Shown one piece after another: positions 9,520-19,059 of a stretch of 64,000 nucleotides of DNA. Each line of letters opens with the position of its first letter. Position 1 is the stretch's first letter. The notes under the pieces are model-generated. The model saw only the letters and a list, made by a program, of their open reading frames with translations. It was not told where the DNA came from and made no database searches. The stretch is from the NCBI RefSeq assembly GCF_000238335.3, contig NZ_AHCB03000005.1, forward strand, positions 682,001-746,000. Direction: 5' to 3'. The translations under genes and the position numbers were made by a program. This DNA is from Pseudoalteromonas marina. Lineage in GTDB: Bacteria; Pseudomonadota; Gammaproteobacteria; Enterobacterales; Alteromonadaceae.

Positions 9520-10527
9520 ATGAGCATTAAGCAAAAAGGTTTTACCCTTGTAGAAATGATGATCTCGCTTTTTATAGGGGGCTTAGTACTTGGCGGCGTT
9601 ATGTTCACCTACATTGGCATGAAAGTAACCACAAAAGACACCATGACCATAGGTGAGATCCAAGAGTCTGCGCGCCTTGCTATTAACATTATGCAGCGTG
9701 ATATAGAACAAATTGGATTTTGGGGCACATACTACGATGACTCTTTTGTCGCAGGGAATACAACAAGGGCGACGGCAACAACTCCTGCACCAGATTGTTT
9801 TGAAGGGGCTAATAACGGGAGTTTTCCTGATTTAGCGTCTGCCACTAACTTTAGAACCATTTATGCAAAGGTTGCAGAAGAGTCCAAAGAACTAAATTGC
9901 GTGAGTAACCCTGTTAAAAGTACAGATATTTTACAGCTTAAATTTTTACAAGGTAACCGCTTAACAGTAGGAGCCGCAGGAAACGAAACCCAAGCAGGTC
10001 AAAACTACTTTGTTGCAGAGCAAGAAAAGGCGCAATTTGTTCGCGGCGTAGTCAATGCTGGTGCGCTAAATATTAATGCAACGGTTTGGCCTTATAGCCA
10101 CCACGTTTATTACATTTCAGAGCAAACGTACAAAGTTAATAATAAAAATATTACTGTTCCCGCATTGATGAGAAAACGCTTGGTGGGGGCTAATATTTCT
10201 ACAGAGACAATAATGGAAGGCGTAGAAAATATGCGCTTTGTTTTTGGCCTCGATACAAATAACGACAGCCGCATTGATACCTATAAAAGTATCGGCGATA
10301 TGGAACATTCAGACTGGGAAGACCGAAAGGGTATTTTAACTGTTCAAGTATTCTTATTGATAAGAGCTTTACAAGAAGACCCCGGGCTTAAATTAAAGAA
10401 TCAAACATATACCTTGGGCGAAGACGATAATAAGCGCCAGTTAACATTTAATGACAGTTACAGACGCACCGTATTTACTACCACAATTCGATTAAACAAC
10501 GTTGGATCAAACTTATGGCGTATTTAA
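9520..10527 (+). CDS. pilW: Type IV pilus minor pilin PilW
   Basis: The short prepilin leader MSIKQKG is followed by FTLVEMMISLFIGGLVLGGV with Glu5, so this is a PilD substrate. The 335-residue length, much longer than other minor pilins, and the C-terminal region RRTVFTTTIRLNN are typical of PilW. A good Shine-Dalgarno (AGGAG) lies about seven bases before the ATG. It overlaps pilX by 13 bases. With PilV, PilX and PilY1 it is expected to prime pilus assembly and display the adhesin. Confidence 0.93.
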   Translation: MSIKQKGFTLVEMMISLFIGGLVLGGVMFTYIGMKVTTKDTMTIGEIQESARLAINIMQRDIEQIGFWGTYYDDSFVAGNTTRATATTPAPDCFEGANNGSFPDLASATNFRTIYAKVAEESKELNCVSNPVKSTDILQLKFLQGNRLTVGAAGNETQAGQNYFVAEQEKAQFVRGVVNAGALNINATVWPYSHHVYYISEQTYKVNNKNITVPALMRKRLVGANISTETIMEGVENMRFVFGLDTNNDSRIDTYKSIGDMEHSDWEDRKGILTVQVFLLIRALQEDPGLKLKNQTYTLGEDDNKRQLTFNDSYRRTVFTTTIRLNNVGSNLWRI

Positions 10528-11018
10528 AAAACTCACCTAACAAACAGCAGGGTGTTGTGCTCATTACTGCATTAATTATGGTAATAGCCGTCACTGGTAT
10601 TGCTGTAACACTGATGAGTAGCAGCAGTATTGACGTTAAAATTACAAATGCAGCGCAAGAACGAGAAGTCGCTGAAAACGAACTTATTGGTGAAGTTCAA
10701 AGAATGATTTCTGATGAGGCTAACAAAGGGGCTGCAAACCAGTTTTTTTTAACACCCGATGAAGTCTCACACCATTCTGGAGACAACGGTGAAGGTATGA
10801 CAATTGCAACGCACGGCGATATGCAAAGTAAAATGATTAACTTAAATCAAGGTGCACTTGATTTAGAATGCCCAAGGCGCTTTAACTTCACAGCGGGTAT
10901 ATCGTGCAACATGGTACAAGTTGCTACTACCGTTGAATATGGATCTAAAGCAAAGCATTCACTCACAATTGTGACAGGTGTAGCACAAGAAATGGCTAGT
11001 ATGAGTAAGGGAATTTAA
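10515..11018 (+). CDS. pilX: Type IV pilus minor pilin PilX
   Basis: This is a 167-residue protein with an N-terminal hydrophobic segment QQGVVLITALIMVIAVTGIA. It has the Gly before the helix but lacks the usual FTLIE and Glu5, as is normal for PilX/GspK-type pilins that cap the tip complex. The gene overlaps pilW by 13 bases and stops one base before pilY1, indicating translational coupling. The two cysteines (CPRRF and CNMVQ) may pair. Position and size make the family call solid, although the sequence itself is poorly conserved. Confidence 0.9.
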   Translation: MAYLKNSPNKQQGVVLITALIMVIAVTGIAVTLMSSSSIDVKITNAAQEREVAENELIGEVQRMISDEANKGAANQFFLTPDEVSHHSGDNGEGMTIATHGDMQSKMINLNQGALDLECPRRFNFTAGISCNMVQVATTVEYGSKAKHSLTIVTGVAQEMASMSKGI

Positions 11019-11019
11019 G

Positions 11020-14000
11020 ATGAATTTTAAATTAAACAAAGTGCTAGCGGCATTACTTGGTTTAGCGGTCAGTACAACGGCAAGCGCAGAAGACATTGAG
11101 TTATATGTAAACCATGATGTGGACCTTGATGAAAAACCCCGTGTTTTACTCATTTTCGATACCTCCGGAAGTATGGCTTTTTCATCTACTAATGGCAATG
11201 ACTGTGGTTTTAATGAAAGTACTAATTTATTCATTCATTGTCCTGATAGCCGTCTATCAGCTGCAAAAACTGCAATGAAAAAAGTAGTTAATGATAATGA
11301 AGAGATTGACTTTGGTTTAATGCGTTTTGTGGGGACATCGGGGGGCTATGTTGTTGAAGGTATAGGGAGTCCGCATTCCGACATAACCTCATCAATTGAT
11401 AGGTTGCCTGCCGATGGTGGTACGCCCTTATCTGAAACTCTTTGGGAAGCATATCTTTACATTACAGGCGGTAGTTTAGAATACGCAGAACCAGTAGAAC
11501 GATCAAATAGAGATACGTCAATAGAAAACGAGGTATTAACTGGAAGAGAGCTTGTCCGACGGTGTAATAGAGGAGGAAGACGGTGCTGGAATGAATGGCA
11601 AAATACGTATAGCTACAATTATATTTCTCCTTTTGCCGACTCAACAGCTGAGGCAAAACGTTGTGATAACTCAGTAAACATTATCTATATGACCGATGGT
11701 GATCCTTCTCCTAGGTATGTGTTTGATCGTTGGGGAAGGCGTTATATCAATGAAAATAGCGATAACGCTAGTGATAGTTCAATAAGTGACGCCCATAATG
11801 ATTTTTTCAACACGCCCTTAGTTGAGAGTGATTATGTTTATAATAATTACCTGCACCAATTGGCTAAGATAATTCACGGTACTAGTGATACAACAGTTGA
11901 TTTGTATCCATCAACGCCTGATATTCATGAAACTGGGCGCCTATATACGATAGGCTTTGGTTCAGGTATGAGTGAGGATGGACAAGAATTATTGCGTCAA
12001 GCCGCTCAATTAGGTGGTGGTGAAAATTTACCGGCCAGTACACCAGATCAACTTTCGGCATCATTAAACAGCGCAATTTCTCGCATTCGAGAGGTAAACG
12101 ATAGTTTTTCATCTCCTTCAGTGGCCAGTAATAATGTAGACCAAACAAGAAGCCGTGACGCTATTTATTTTGCAATGTTTTATCCAGAAACTAATACTCG
12201 TTGGGGCGGCAATTTAAAAAAATTAAAAGTGTCTGGGAGCCAAATTGTTGACTCTACAGGAGCCAACGCACTTGACTCAAATGGTTTAATTGATACGGAT
12301 GCAAAAACTTTCTGGTTACCTTCTGGGCAATCAGCGGACGGTAACCTTGTTGCGCAGGGCGGTGTTAATTATCACTTAAGTAGTTTAACAGGCAGTGATT
12401 TGGAAAACCGCCGTAAAATATATACTGATAAGCAAGGAGATATTGTCAGGTTTACTTCATCTAAAGTTAATGAAGTTTTAGACTTAGTTCCAGATAACTC
12501 TATTTTATTATCGGATTCTGATATCAAATGGACTATGGGAATAGACGTTGATGATGAAGATAGTGACAACAGTACTACAGATCAAAGGCAAAATATTTTT
12601 GGCGACCCGCTTCATTCTAAACCTGTTGCATTAGATTACGGTAATAATGATATTCGTATTCTAATTGGCACTAATGCCGGTTTCTTACATATGTTTAAGG
12701 ATGATGATGTTAATAACACAGTAAGTGAAAGCTGGGCTTTTATTCCCTCTGAACTTTACGACATAATAAAACCCTTACGCACCAAAGAAACGGGTAAGAA
12801 ATATGGCATGGATGGCCCTATAAGCGTTTACTTTAATAACAAAAGCTTAAACAGCGATGGGTTAAATGATGGAATTATTGACGCCAGTGGAGACGATAAA
12901 GTATGGGCGTTTGCGGGTATGCGTCGCGGTGGAGAAAACTACTATGCGCTTGATATTACCAACCCAGATGAGCCTAAAAAACTGTGGGATAACCCAATTG
13001 AAGGCGGTAAAGGTCAATTTCAAGAGCTGGGGCAAACATGGTCTAAGCCGCAGATTGCTTATATTAAAGCATTTGGTGATAAACCATTACTTGTATTTGG
13101 AGCAGGATACGACACAAATAAAGACGCGGTTATTAAAAGTGAAGATAGTGTAGGCCGAGGCATATACATTGTTGAGGCCGAAACCGGTAAACGAGTGTGG
13201 GCATTAACGCCTAACATTAATGGGTTTAAGGGCAAACACAGCATTGCTGCAAATATTACTACGTTAGATTCTGACTATGACGGCTATATAGACAGAATAT
13301 ACGCAGCCGATACAGGCGGTGATGTGTGGCGTATAGATATGCCAGGCACAAATACCAATGATTTTAGTCATTTTAAACTGGCAGAACTTGGCAGTAACAA
13401 AGCAACAGAAGACAGACGCTTTTTTTACAAGCCACTTGTTGCGCGTACTATTTACAGTAAAGTTTCAGAAACGACGGTTAACGGTAAAAAAGTGATTACA
13501 CGTTTGGATACACCGTATGATGCAATAGTTATAGGCAGTGGTAACCGCTCTAAACCAACTGGTACAAATGAGCAAGACCAACTCTTTATGATAAGAGATG
13601 AAAATACAGTTACACAAACGTTTAAAACTAACGCACCAGACACCATTAAACCAGATGATTTAATGCTGATGAATTCAGACCCGTTTGGTAATGCACTTGA
13701 TGATGTGGACGATTTTGTAGACTTAGAAATAGATTTAGCAAAATTCAATGGCTGGCGTTATGAGTTAGGCACAGGAGAGAAATCGCTTGCCGCTTCAACG
13801 GTAGTGGGTGGTGTTGCGTACTTTACTAGCTTTACTCCGGCGTCAGATTCATCAACAGAAAACCAATGTTCGCTTAGTGGCGGGGGAGGCTCATTGTATG
13901 CTTTCCACCTGCATTACGGTACAAAAGTGTATGACGACCTAAAATTTTCAACCAGTTACGATGTACCAGATACACCGCAACTTTACTTTGGAGAAGGTCC

Positions 14001-14271
14001 TTCATGTGCGGATGGTAATGGCGATGGTAAGTGTGATGACAATCCAACATTATCTGTAACACAAGAAAGTCAATTTTACCTTATTGGACCGGGTATAAAA
14101 GGGGAAAATGCACAAAACCCAATGAAGCCAGTGGAGATCACAGGCCCAGGTTTAAATGTGGTTGATGGTAAAGTGCAGCTTGTTAACCCTGATAATACAT
14201 TAGGCTTTGGATTTAGAACGCAGCAAACGTATATCTATAAGCGTGAAGAAAATGATGAAGTTGGAAATTAA
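11020..14271 (+). CDS. pilY1: PilY1-type pilus tip adhesin / assembly factor
   Basis: This is a large exported protein (1083 residues) with a Sec signal peptide ending near ASA (residues 1-24). An N-terminal von Willebrand A domain has the MIDAS motif DTSGSM and a later MTDGDPSPRY loop. The C-terminal half is a PilY1 beta-propeller with repeated GxxxG-D strands. Acidic calcium-binding-like loops are visible (DSDYDGYID, and GNGDGKCDD near the C-terminus). In Pseudomonas PilY1 controls pilus extension/retraction and surface sensing through calcium. The gene lies between pilX and pilE with gaps of 1 and 9 bases. Confidence 0.93.
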   Translation: MNFKLNKVLAALLGLAVSTTASAEDIELYVNHDVDLDEKPRVLLIFDTSGSMAFSSTNGNDCGFNESTNLFIHCPDSRLSAAKTAMKKVVNDNEEIDFGLMRFVGTSGGYVVEGIGSPHSDITSSIDRLPADGGTPLSETLWEAYLYITGGSLEYAEPVERSNRDTSIENEVLTGRELVRRCNRGGRRCWNEWQNTYSYNYISPFADSTAEAKRCDNSVNIIYMTDGDPSPRYVFDRWGRRYINENSDNASDSSISDAHNDFFNTPLVESDYVYNNYLHQLAKIIHGTSDTTVDLYPSTPDIHETGRLYTIGFGSGMSEDGQELLRQAAQLGGGENLPASTPDQLSASLNSAISRIREVNDSFSSPSVASNNVDQTRSRDAIYFAMFYPETNTRWGGNLKKLKVSGSQIVDSTGANALDSNGLIDTDAKTFWLPSGQSADGNLVAQGGVNYHLSSLTGSDLENRRKIYTDKQGDIVRFTSSKVNEVLDLVPDNSILLSDSDIKWTMGIDVDDEDSDNSTTDQRQNIFGDPLHSKPVALDYGNNDIRILIGTNAGFLHMFKDDDVNNTVSESWAFIPSELYDIIKPLRTKETGKKYGMDGPISVYFNNKSLNSDGLNDGIIDASGDDKVWAFAGMRRGGENYYALDITNPDEPKKLWDNPIEGGKGQFQELGQTWSKPQIAYIKAFGDKPLLVFGAGYDTNKDAVIKSEDSVGRGIYIVEAETGKRVWALTPNINGFKGKHSIAANITTLDSDYDGYIDRIYAADTGGDVWRIDMPGTNTNDFSHFKLAELGSNKATEDRRFFYKPLVARTIYSKVSETTVNGKKVITRLDTPYDAIVIGSGNRSKPTGTNEQDQLFMIRDENTVTQTFKTNAPDTIKPDDLMLMNSDPFGNALDDVDDFVDLEIDLAKFNGWRYELGTGEKSLAASTVVGGVAYFTSFTPASDSSTENQCSLSGGGGSLYAFHLHYGTKVYDDLKFSTSYDVPDTPQLYFGEGPSCADGNGDGKCDDNPTLSVTQESQFYLIGPGIKGENAQNPMKPVEITGPGLNVVDGKVQLVNPDNTLGFGFRTQQTYIYKREENDEVGN

Positions 14272-14280
14272 GGACCAAAA

Positions 14281-14697
14281 ATGAATAAGCAACGTGGATT
14301 TACCTTGATTGAGCTGATGATAGCGGTGGCTATTGTTGGCATTATAGCGGCGGTTGCAGTGCCCAATTATACTGAATATGTAAAACGGGCATCAAGAGCG
14401 GAAGCTGCTGCAGCACTTTTGGATACGGCTAATAAGCAAGAGCAGTTTTTTGTTGATAACCGTGAATACACAGAAACATTTGCAGACTTAGGACTTCAAG
14501 ATAAAACCGAAAATGGACATTTTGAATTATCCATTGATGTCGTCGATGGTAATGCATTTACAATAAAAGCAAAGCCAATAGCTGGTGCTGTAAAAGGTGA
14601 TAACGACTGCAAGGAGTTATCTGTTACCGATACAGGTCTAAAAGGCGCTAAAGGTGCTAAAGGTAACTCAGATATTGACTATTGCTGGGGCCGTTGA
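14281..14697 (+). CDS. pilE: Type IV minor pilin PilE
   Basis: The leader MNKQRG is followed by [20 protein letters not shown], a classic pilin helix with Glu5. The 138-residue protein has a C-terminal disulfide-type loop between [10 protein letters not shown] and DYCWGR. A GAKGAKG stretch sits inside the loop. In a pilVWXY1E operon this is PilE, a minor pilin linking the tip complex to the major pilin; a generic PilA-like pilin is the alternative. AAGGA lies about five bases upstream of the ATG. The stop is only two bases from the end of the convergent pseudopilin gene. Confidence 0.9.
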   Translation: MNKQRGFTLIELMIAVAIVGIIAAVAVPNYTEYVKRASRAEAAAALLDTANKQEQFFVDNREYTETFADLGLQDKTENGHFELSIDVVDGNAFTIKAKPIAGAVKGDNDCKELSVTDTGLKGAKGAKGNSDIDYCWGR

Positions 14698-14699
14698 GT

Positions 14700-15227
14700 T
14701 TAATTTTTTTGACACTTATCGGTTGATTTAATTCTTATTCTGCCAGTTTGGCTCACCGACAAAGCCAACCCTTCGAGGTTGGCTTTTTCATTTGGGCAGT
14801 AAACAAACGTCCCATTTTGAAAGCCGTTTAATGAGCCATCAGGGCGAAACGTGATTGCAGTGCGAGGGTATTCAAGCGCATCAGCCTCATTTATTCTTTC
14901 AAAGGTACTAAGTAACAATTCATCGTCATCTAATGTTGTTGATTTATCTAGATCGATAAACAAAGACATTTGACCATCCCATTCATCTTTTGAGCATTCG
15001 CCTTCGTTTAACGAGCAAAGAGTAACGTAAGTACTATTTTCAATTGCGTAAAGTCGACCATAATTGATAGTTCGGTGCAGAAGGTTAACGTGGTTCTCTA
15101 GCCGGTTTTTTGCTAGAAATTCTGGGTAGTACCACATAGAGATTTGACTGATAATGCTTACAACAGCGAGTGTAAGCATTAATTCAAGAAGCGTGATTCC
15201 TTTACATTTCGATATTGATAACCTCAT
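14700..15227 (-). CDS. FimT/GspH-family pseudopilin (first of two)
   Basis: This is a 175-residue protein with a prepilin leader (MRLSISKCKG) and the helix ITLLELMLTLAVVSIISQ, including Glu5. The C-terminal GspH-type domain has TFRPDGSLNGFQNGTFVYCP and a final LSVSQTGRIRI. Such proteins are FimT/FimU-type minor pilins; FimT also binds DNA in competent species. It is convergent with the pil operon and ends two bases from the pilE stop. The same DNA carries a hairpin plus T-run readable on the + strand (14761-14788). A second member follows upstream at 15306-15857. Confidence 0.85.
   Translation of the reverse strand: MRLSISKCKGITLLELMLTLAVVSIISQISMWYYPEFLAKNRLENHVNLLHRTINYGRLYAIENSTYVTLCSLNEGECSKDEWDGQMSLFIDLDKSTTLDDDELLLSTFERINEADALEYPRTAITFRPDGSLNGFQNGTFVYCPNEKANLEGLALSVSQTGRIRIKSTDKCQKN
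14761..14788 (+). terminator. Intrinsic terminator of the pil operon, inside the convergent gene
   Basis: A ten-base perfect stem (AAAGCCAACC, loop CTTCGA, GGTTGGCTTT) runs into TTTTT on the + strand, 64 bases after the pilE stop. It lies inside the coding sequence of the minus-strand pseudopilin gene. The orientation and U-tract fit termination of the pilV-pilE transcript. On the minus strand it has an A-tract upstream and a short T-tract, so it could also act weakly there. Confidence 0.65.
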
Positions 15228-15305
15228 CCCTGAAGTCCTAAATTGATTATCTTTTAATTTAGTTTAGTAAATGAATAAAATATGACAAGCTAAATTGATT
15301 GTTTT

Positions 15306-15857
15306 TTAACCGCAGGTTTTTGCACTATCACCTAAATAAAACGCCGTACCAGATTGAGAAACGCTGAGTGCTTTATTGTTATCTGTGCCGTTGTTAGGAC
15401 AAAAAACAAACTCTCCTGGGTTTGTTGTAATTCGACCACTGGTATTAAACCGTAGCCGCCTTGAGTTACCTGTAAATTTAACTTTATCTTCCAGGCTAAT
15501 TTTTTCCATAACGCGTAATAATGAGTCGGTGGATTTGTTGTAGTGGCCACTGTTATCAGAGTCGATAAAAACAATAATAATTTTATTCCTATCCCATCGG
15601 TTTCGGCATTGCATATTATCGTTTTGGTTTTTTACTTCACCATGTTGCGCTGCACATATTACAACTATTTCATCGGTGCTTGCAGCTTGAGAACGCGCGT
15701 AGCTAATGTTTCTTTTCAGCTCAAGTAAAAAGTTTTCAGCACGGTTTTCTTCTAACATGTCGCTACTATTCCAAAAAGCGATAGATGCTATAATGCCAAC
15801 AATTGCGACGGTTACCATTAATTCTAAAAGTGTGAATCCTGATTGTTTAATCTTCAT
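15306..15857 (-). CDS. FimT/GspH-family pseudopilin (second of two)
   Basis: The leader MKIKQSG is followed by [20 protein letters not shown] (Glu5 present), giving a 183-residue prepilin. The GspH-type C-terminal half has RRLRFNTSGRITTNPGEFVFCP, then ALSVSQSGTAFY and a terminal CG. It is a paralogue of the gene at 14700-15227 and transcribed in the same direction, with 78 bases between them. In Pseudomonas, fimT and fimU lie at the start of the minor pilin operon. Here both members lie on the opposite strand beyond pilE. Which one is the FimU equivalent cannot be told by eye. Confidence 0.86.
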   Translation of the reverse strand: MKIKQSGFTLLELMVTVAIVGIIASIAFWNSSDMLEENRAENFLLELKRNISYARSQAASTDEIVVICAAQHGEVKNQNDNMQCRNRWDRNKIIIVFIDSDNSGHYNKSTDSLLRVMEKISLEDKVKFTGNSRRLRFNTSGRITTNPGEFVFCPNNGTDNNKALSVSQSGTAFYLGDSAKTCG

Positions 15858-16004
15858 AACGATCTCATTTACAGCTAATTTTTATATTACGATTCTTATA
15901 TGGCCAAAATTATATCATGGCTGATTAATTTATCACCGTAATTCAATTGCTTTGTTTGCTATGAACCTTATGATTGTCTAAAATCGTGGCATCTAAGGCT
16001 TTAA

Positions 16005-16355
<351 letters not shown>

Positions 16356-16380
16356 TTTAAGCTTAAATAGCTTAGGCAGT

Positions 16381-16407
16381 AAAAAGGCGCTTTAAAGCGC
16401 CTTTTTT
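16381..16407. terminator. Bidirectional terminator between glnB and bamD
   Basis: The stem AAAGGCGC, loop TTTAAA, GCGCCTTT is flanked by an A-run on the left and a T-run on the right. It can therefore terminate glnB on + and bamD on -. Confidence 0.85.
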
Positions 16408-16411
16408 GTAT

Positions 16412-17176
16412 TTACTGTGTTCTTTTATTCAGCGCTTGTGCTTTTTTAGCGTTTTGACTTAATTCGGTTAAACCTAATTTTTCATAGCTTTTTTGCATCA
16501 TATCAAGGGCTGCATTTAAATAACTACTTTGCGAGTAGTGTTCAACTACAAATTTACCACGGTTAGCAGCTGCTAAGTACGCTTCGCGCTCATAGTAGTA
16601 TGTAGCTACTTTTAGCTCGTAACGTGCCATTCGGTTTAATAACCATACTAAACGACGTTTTGCTTCTGGTGCGTAACCGCTTTGTGGAAAACGTTTTACA
16701 AGCGTTGATAAATCAGTAAAAGCAACGCGGGTTCTGTTCGCATCCCTGTCTGCTCTATCAATACCAAAGTATTCTTGGAACGCGTTTTTGTCTGCTTTAA
16801 TATTTACCAAACCACGCATGTAATACATGTAATCTAGATCTTTATGATTTGGATTCAAACGGATAAAACGGTCAATGGTTGCTAATGCTTGTTCAGTGTT
16901 ACCCGACTGGTAATGAGCATACACTAAATCCATTTGCACTTGTTTTGAAAATGGCCCAAATGGGTAGCGCGAATCAATCGCTGATAAAAGCTCAATTGCA
17001 CGGGCATATAAACCTGAATCTAGTGTTTCTTTTGCATCTTCGTATAAAGCTTGTGCTGATCTATTTGGTACACGTTGAATGTCTTCTTGGTCAGGTGCTG
17101 ACGAACAGGCACCTAAACTAAGTACCGAAACTGAAAAAACGATGGCAAATGCACGTTTCCCTATTTTATTTATCAT
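16412..17176 (-). CDS. bamD: Outer membrane assembly lipoprotein BamD
   Basis: BamD is an essential periplasmic-facing lipoprotein of the BAM complex that inserts outer-membrane beta-barrels. The lipobox LSLGAC places the lipidated cysteine at residue 24. The remainder is TPR-like helical pairs (for example SALYEDAKETLDSGLYARAIELL-type repeats, LVYAHYQSGNTEQALATIDRFI, and YYEREAYLAAANRGKFVVEHY). Length, 254 residues, is normal. It is divergent from rluD across 141 bases, the usual arrangement for yfiO and rluD. Confidence 0.96.
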   Translation of the reverse strand: MINKIGKRAFAIVFSVSVLSLGACSSAPDQEDIQRVPNRSAQALYEDAKETLDSGLYARAIELLSAIDSRYPFGPFSKQVQMDLVYAHYQSGNTEQALATIDRFIRLNPNHKDLDYMYYMRGLVNIKADKNAFQEYFGIDRADRDANRTRVAFTDLSTLVKRFPQSGYAPEAKRRLVWLLNRMARYELKVATYYYEREAYLAAANRGKFVVEHYSQSSYLNAALDMMQKSYEKLGLTELSQNAKKAQALNKRTQ

Positions 17177-17317
17177 TTTATTTGTTACCTTCGATGTCTT
17201 CGGCTAGGCCAAGTCGGTAAAACCGAGTAAACTATACGTATTATATTATGCTTTTATTAAAAGCGATTCTAACCCAGTCGAGCAAAGCTTGCACTGGTAA
17301 ATTGGGTAAAGTTACGA

Positions 17318-18295
17318 ATGACAGAGCAAATTTCTCTTCAAGCCGAGGTTCCAACCGACTTAGGTGGTAAACGTCTAGACCAAGTATTAGCGCAATTGTT
17401 CCCTGATTATTCACGTTCACGTATAAAAACTTGGATTTTGGATGATAAAATCACCGTTGATGGCGAAATATTAAACACACCGCGTACAAAACTGTTAGGC
17501 GGTGAAGTGTTAAATGTTGAAACAACCATTGAAGCACCGCGTGAATACCTTGCACAAAATATCGACTTAAACATTGTTTATGAAGATGACCATATTTTAG
17601 TTATTAATAAACCTATGGGATTAGTGGTTCATCCTGGTGCTGGTAACCCAGATGGCACAGTGCTTAATGCATTATTACACCATTACCCTGACATTATTAA
17701 TGTGCCACGAGCAGGTATTGTGCACCGCTTAGATAAAGATACAACAGGTTTAATGGTTGTTGCTAAAACAATTCAAGCGCAAACACACCTTGTTAAGGCA
17801 CTACAAAAGCGTGAAAACTTCACTCGTGAATACGAAGCGCTTTGTAACGGCACTATGACAGCGGGTGGTATGGTTGAAAAACCAATTGGTCGCCATGCAA
17901 CACAGCGTACTCATATGGCTGTACATGAAATGGGTAAGCCTGCCATTACTCATTACCGTGTTGCTGAAAAATTTCGTGCGCATACGCGTTTGCGCTTGCG
18001 TTTAGAAACAGGCCGTACTCACCAAATTCGTGTACACATGGCTTATTTGAACCACCCATTAATTGGTGATCAGTCATACAACGGTCGTCCGCGTCCACCA
18101 AAGGGTGCAACACCGCAATTGTTTGAACTGCTTAGAAGTTTTAAACGCCAAGCGTTACATGCGGTAAAACTAAGTATTGCGCATCCAATCACGGGCGAAA
18201 TGATGACGTGGCAAGCACCTATTCCAGATGATATGGTAGAAATGACGTTAGCACTTCGTGAAGATACTCAGGCTAACCCAGATATAGATAGATAA
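17318..18295 (+). CDS. rluD: 23S rRNA pseudouridine synthase D
   Basis: RluD makes pseudouridines 1911, 1915 and 1917 in helix 69 of 23S rRNA. An S4 RNA-binding domain is at about residues 17-65 (GKRLDQVLAQLFPDYSRSRIKTWI). The catalytic domain has the HRLDKDTTGLMVVAKT motif with its active Asp. RLETGRTHQIRVHMAYLNHPLIGD follows in the same domain. Length, 325 residues, is normal. It overlaps pgeF by one base (TAATG), the same operon order as in E. coli (rluD-yfiH-clpB). Confidence 0.96.
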   Translation: MTEQISLQAEVPTDLGGKRLDQVLAQLFPDYSRSRIKTWILDDKITVDGEILNTPRTKLLGGEVLNVETTIEAPREYLAQNIDLNIVYEDDHILVINKPMGLVVHPGAGNPDGTVLNALLHHYPDIINVPRAGIVHRLDKDTTGLMVVAKTIQAQTHLVKALQKRENFTREYEALCNGTMTAGGMVEKPIGRHATQRTHMAVHEMGKPAITHYRVAEKFRAHTRLRLRLETGRTHQIRVHMAYLNHPLIGDQSYNGRPRPPKGATPQLFELLRSFKRQALHAVKLSIAHPITGEMMTWQAPIPDDMVEMTLALREDTQANPDIDR

Positions 18296-19026
18296 TGCAG
18301 TTGCTATCAGCAACATGGCAAAGCCTTCATAATGTGAGTACCCTCAGTACCACACGTGAAGGCGGCGTATCAAAGGCACCCTATAACAGTTTAAATTTGG
18401 GGCTTCATGTTAATGATAGCCAAGCTAACGTTTTAAAAAATCGCTCAGTATTAAATAACTTCCTTCCAAATCCAGCTATCTGGCTAAATCAAATTCACAG
18501 CGCAGATGTAATTACAGTTGATCAGCAGTTTGATTTTAATAAATTACATAATGCCGATGCACTCTATACGCGCCTAGTTGATCAACCTTTGGCTATAATG
18601 ACTGCCGATTGCCTACCTATATTGCTTGCAAGTAATGATGGGACTGAGGTAGCAGCTATTCACGGCGGCTGGCGAGGGCTAAAGCAAGGTATTATTCAAA
18701 ATGCACTTAAATGCTTTAACGCTAAACCAGAAAATATATATGCTTGGCTTGGTCCGGCAATAGGGCCGGATCAGTTTGAGGTTGGTGTAGAGGTTTTTGA
18801 AGCATTTAATAATCAATCGCCTTTATTCTCAGATGCATTCAAGCCGCATCTCAATAACAAGTATTATGCTGATATATACGGTATAGCGCGTACTTTATTA
18901 TCGCAGTTAGGGGTAATAACTATTGCTGGTGGTGAGTACTGTACAGTTTCTCAATCACATTTATTTTTCTCTTATAGAAGAGATGGGCAAACAGGGCGAA
19001 TGGCTAGTTTGATCTGGCGCAAGTAA
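18295..19026 (+). CDS. pgeF: Peptidoglycan editing factor PgeF (YfiH, laccase-domain family)
   Basis: This is a member of the YfiH/DUF152 multicopper-oxidase-like family. PgeF prevents misincorporation of L-Ser into muropeptides in E. coli; older annotations call it polyphenol oxidase. The conserved metal-binding region is seen in MTADCLPILLAS and AAIHGGWRGLKQGI, with a later CTVSQSHLFFSYRRDGQTGRMAS. Length, 243 residues, is normal. It is coupled to rluD through TAATG and precedes clpB. Confidence 0.93.
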   Translation: MQLLSATWQSLHNVSTLSTTREGGVSKAPYNSLNLGLHVNDSQANVLKNRSVLNNFLPNPAIWLNQIHSADVITVDQQFDFNKLHNADALYTRLVDQPLAIMTADCLPILLASNDGTEVAAIHGGWRGLKQGIIQNALKCFNAKPENIYAWLGPAIGPDQFEVGVEVFEAFNNQSPLFSDAFKPHLNNKYYADIYGIARTLLSQLGVITIAGGEYCTVSQSHLFFSYRRDGQTGRMASLIWRK

Positions 19027-19059
19027 TTAAACATTTAGCGAATATATTTTCTTTCGTAC

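Noticed and set aside
15238..15303. CTAAATTGATT direct repeat (15237 and 15290 areas) as an attachment site
   Set aside because: Only 11 bases, both copies between two pseudopilin genes, with no integrase or mobile DNA between them; likely chance in AT-rich DNA.
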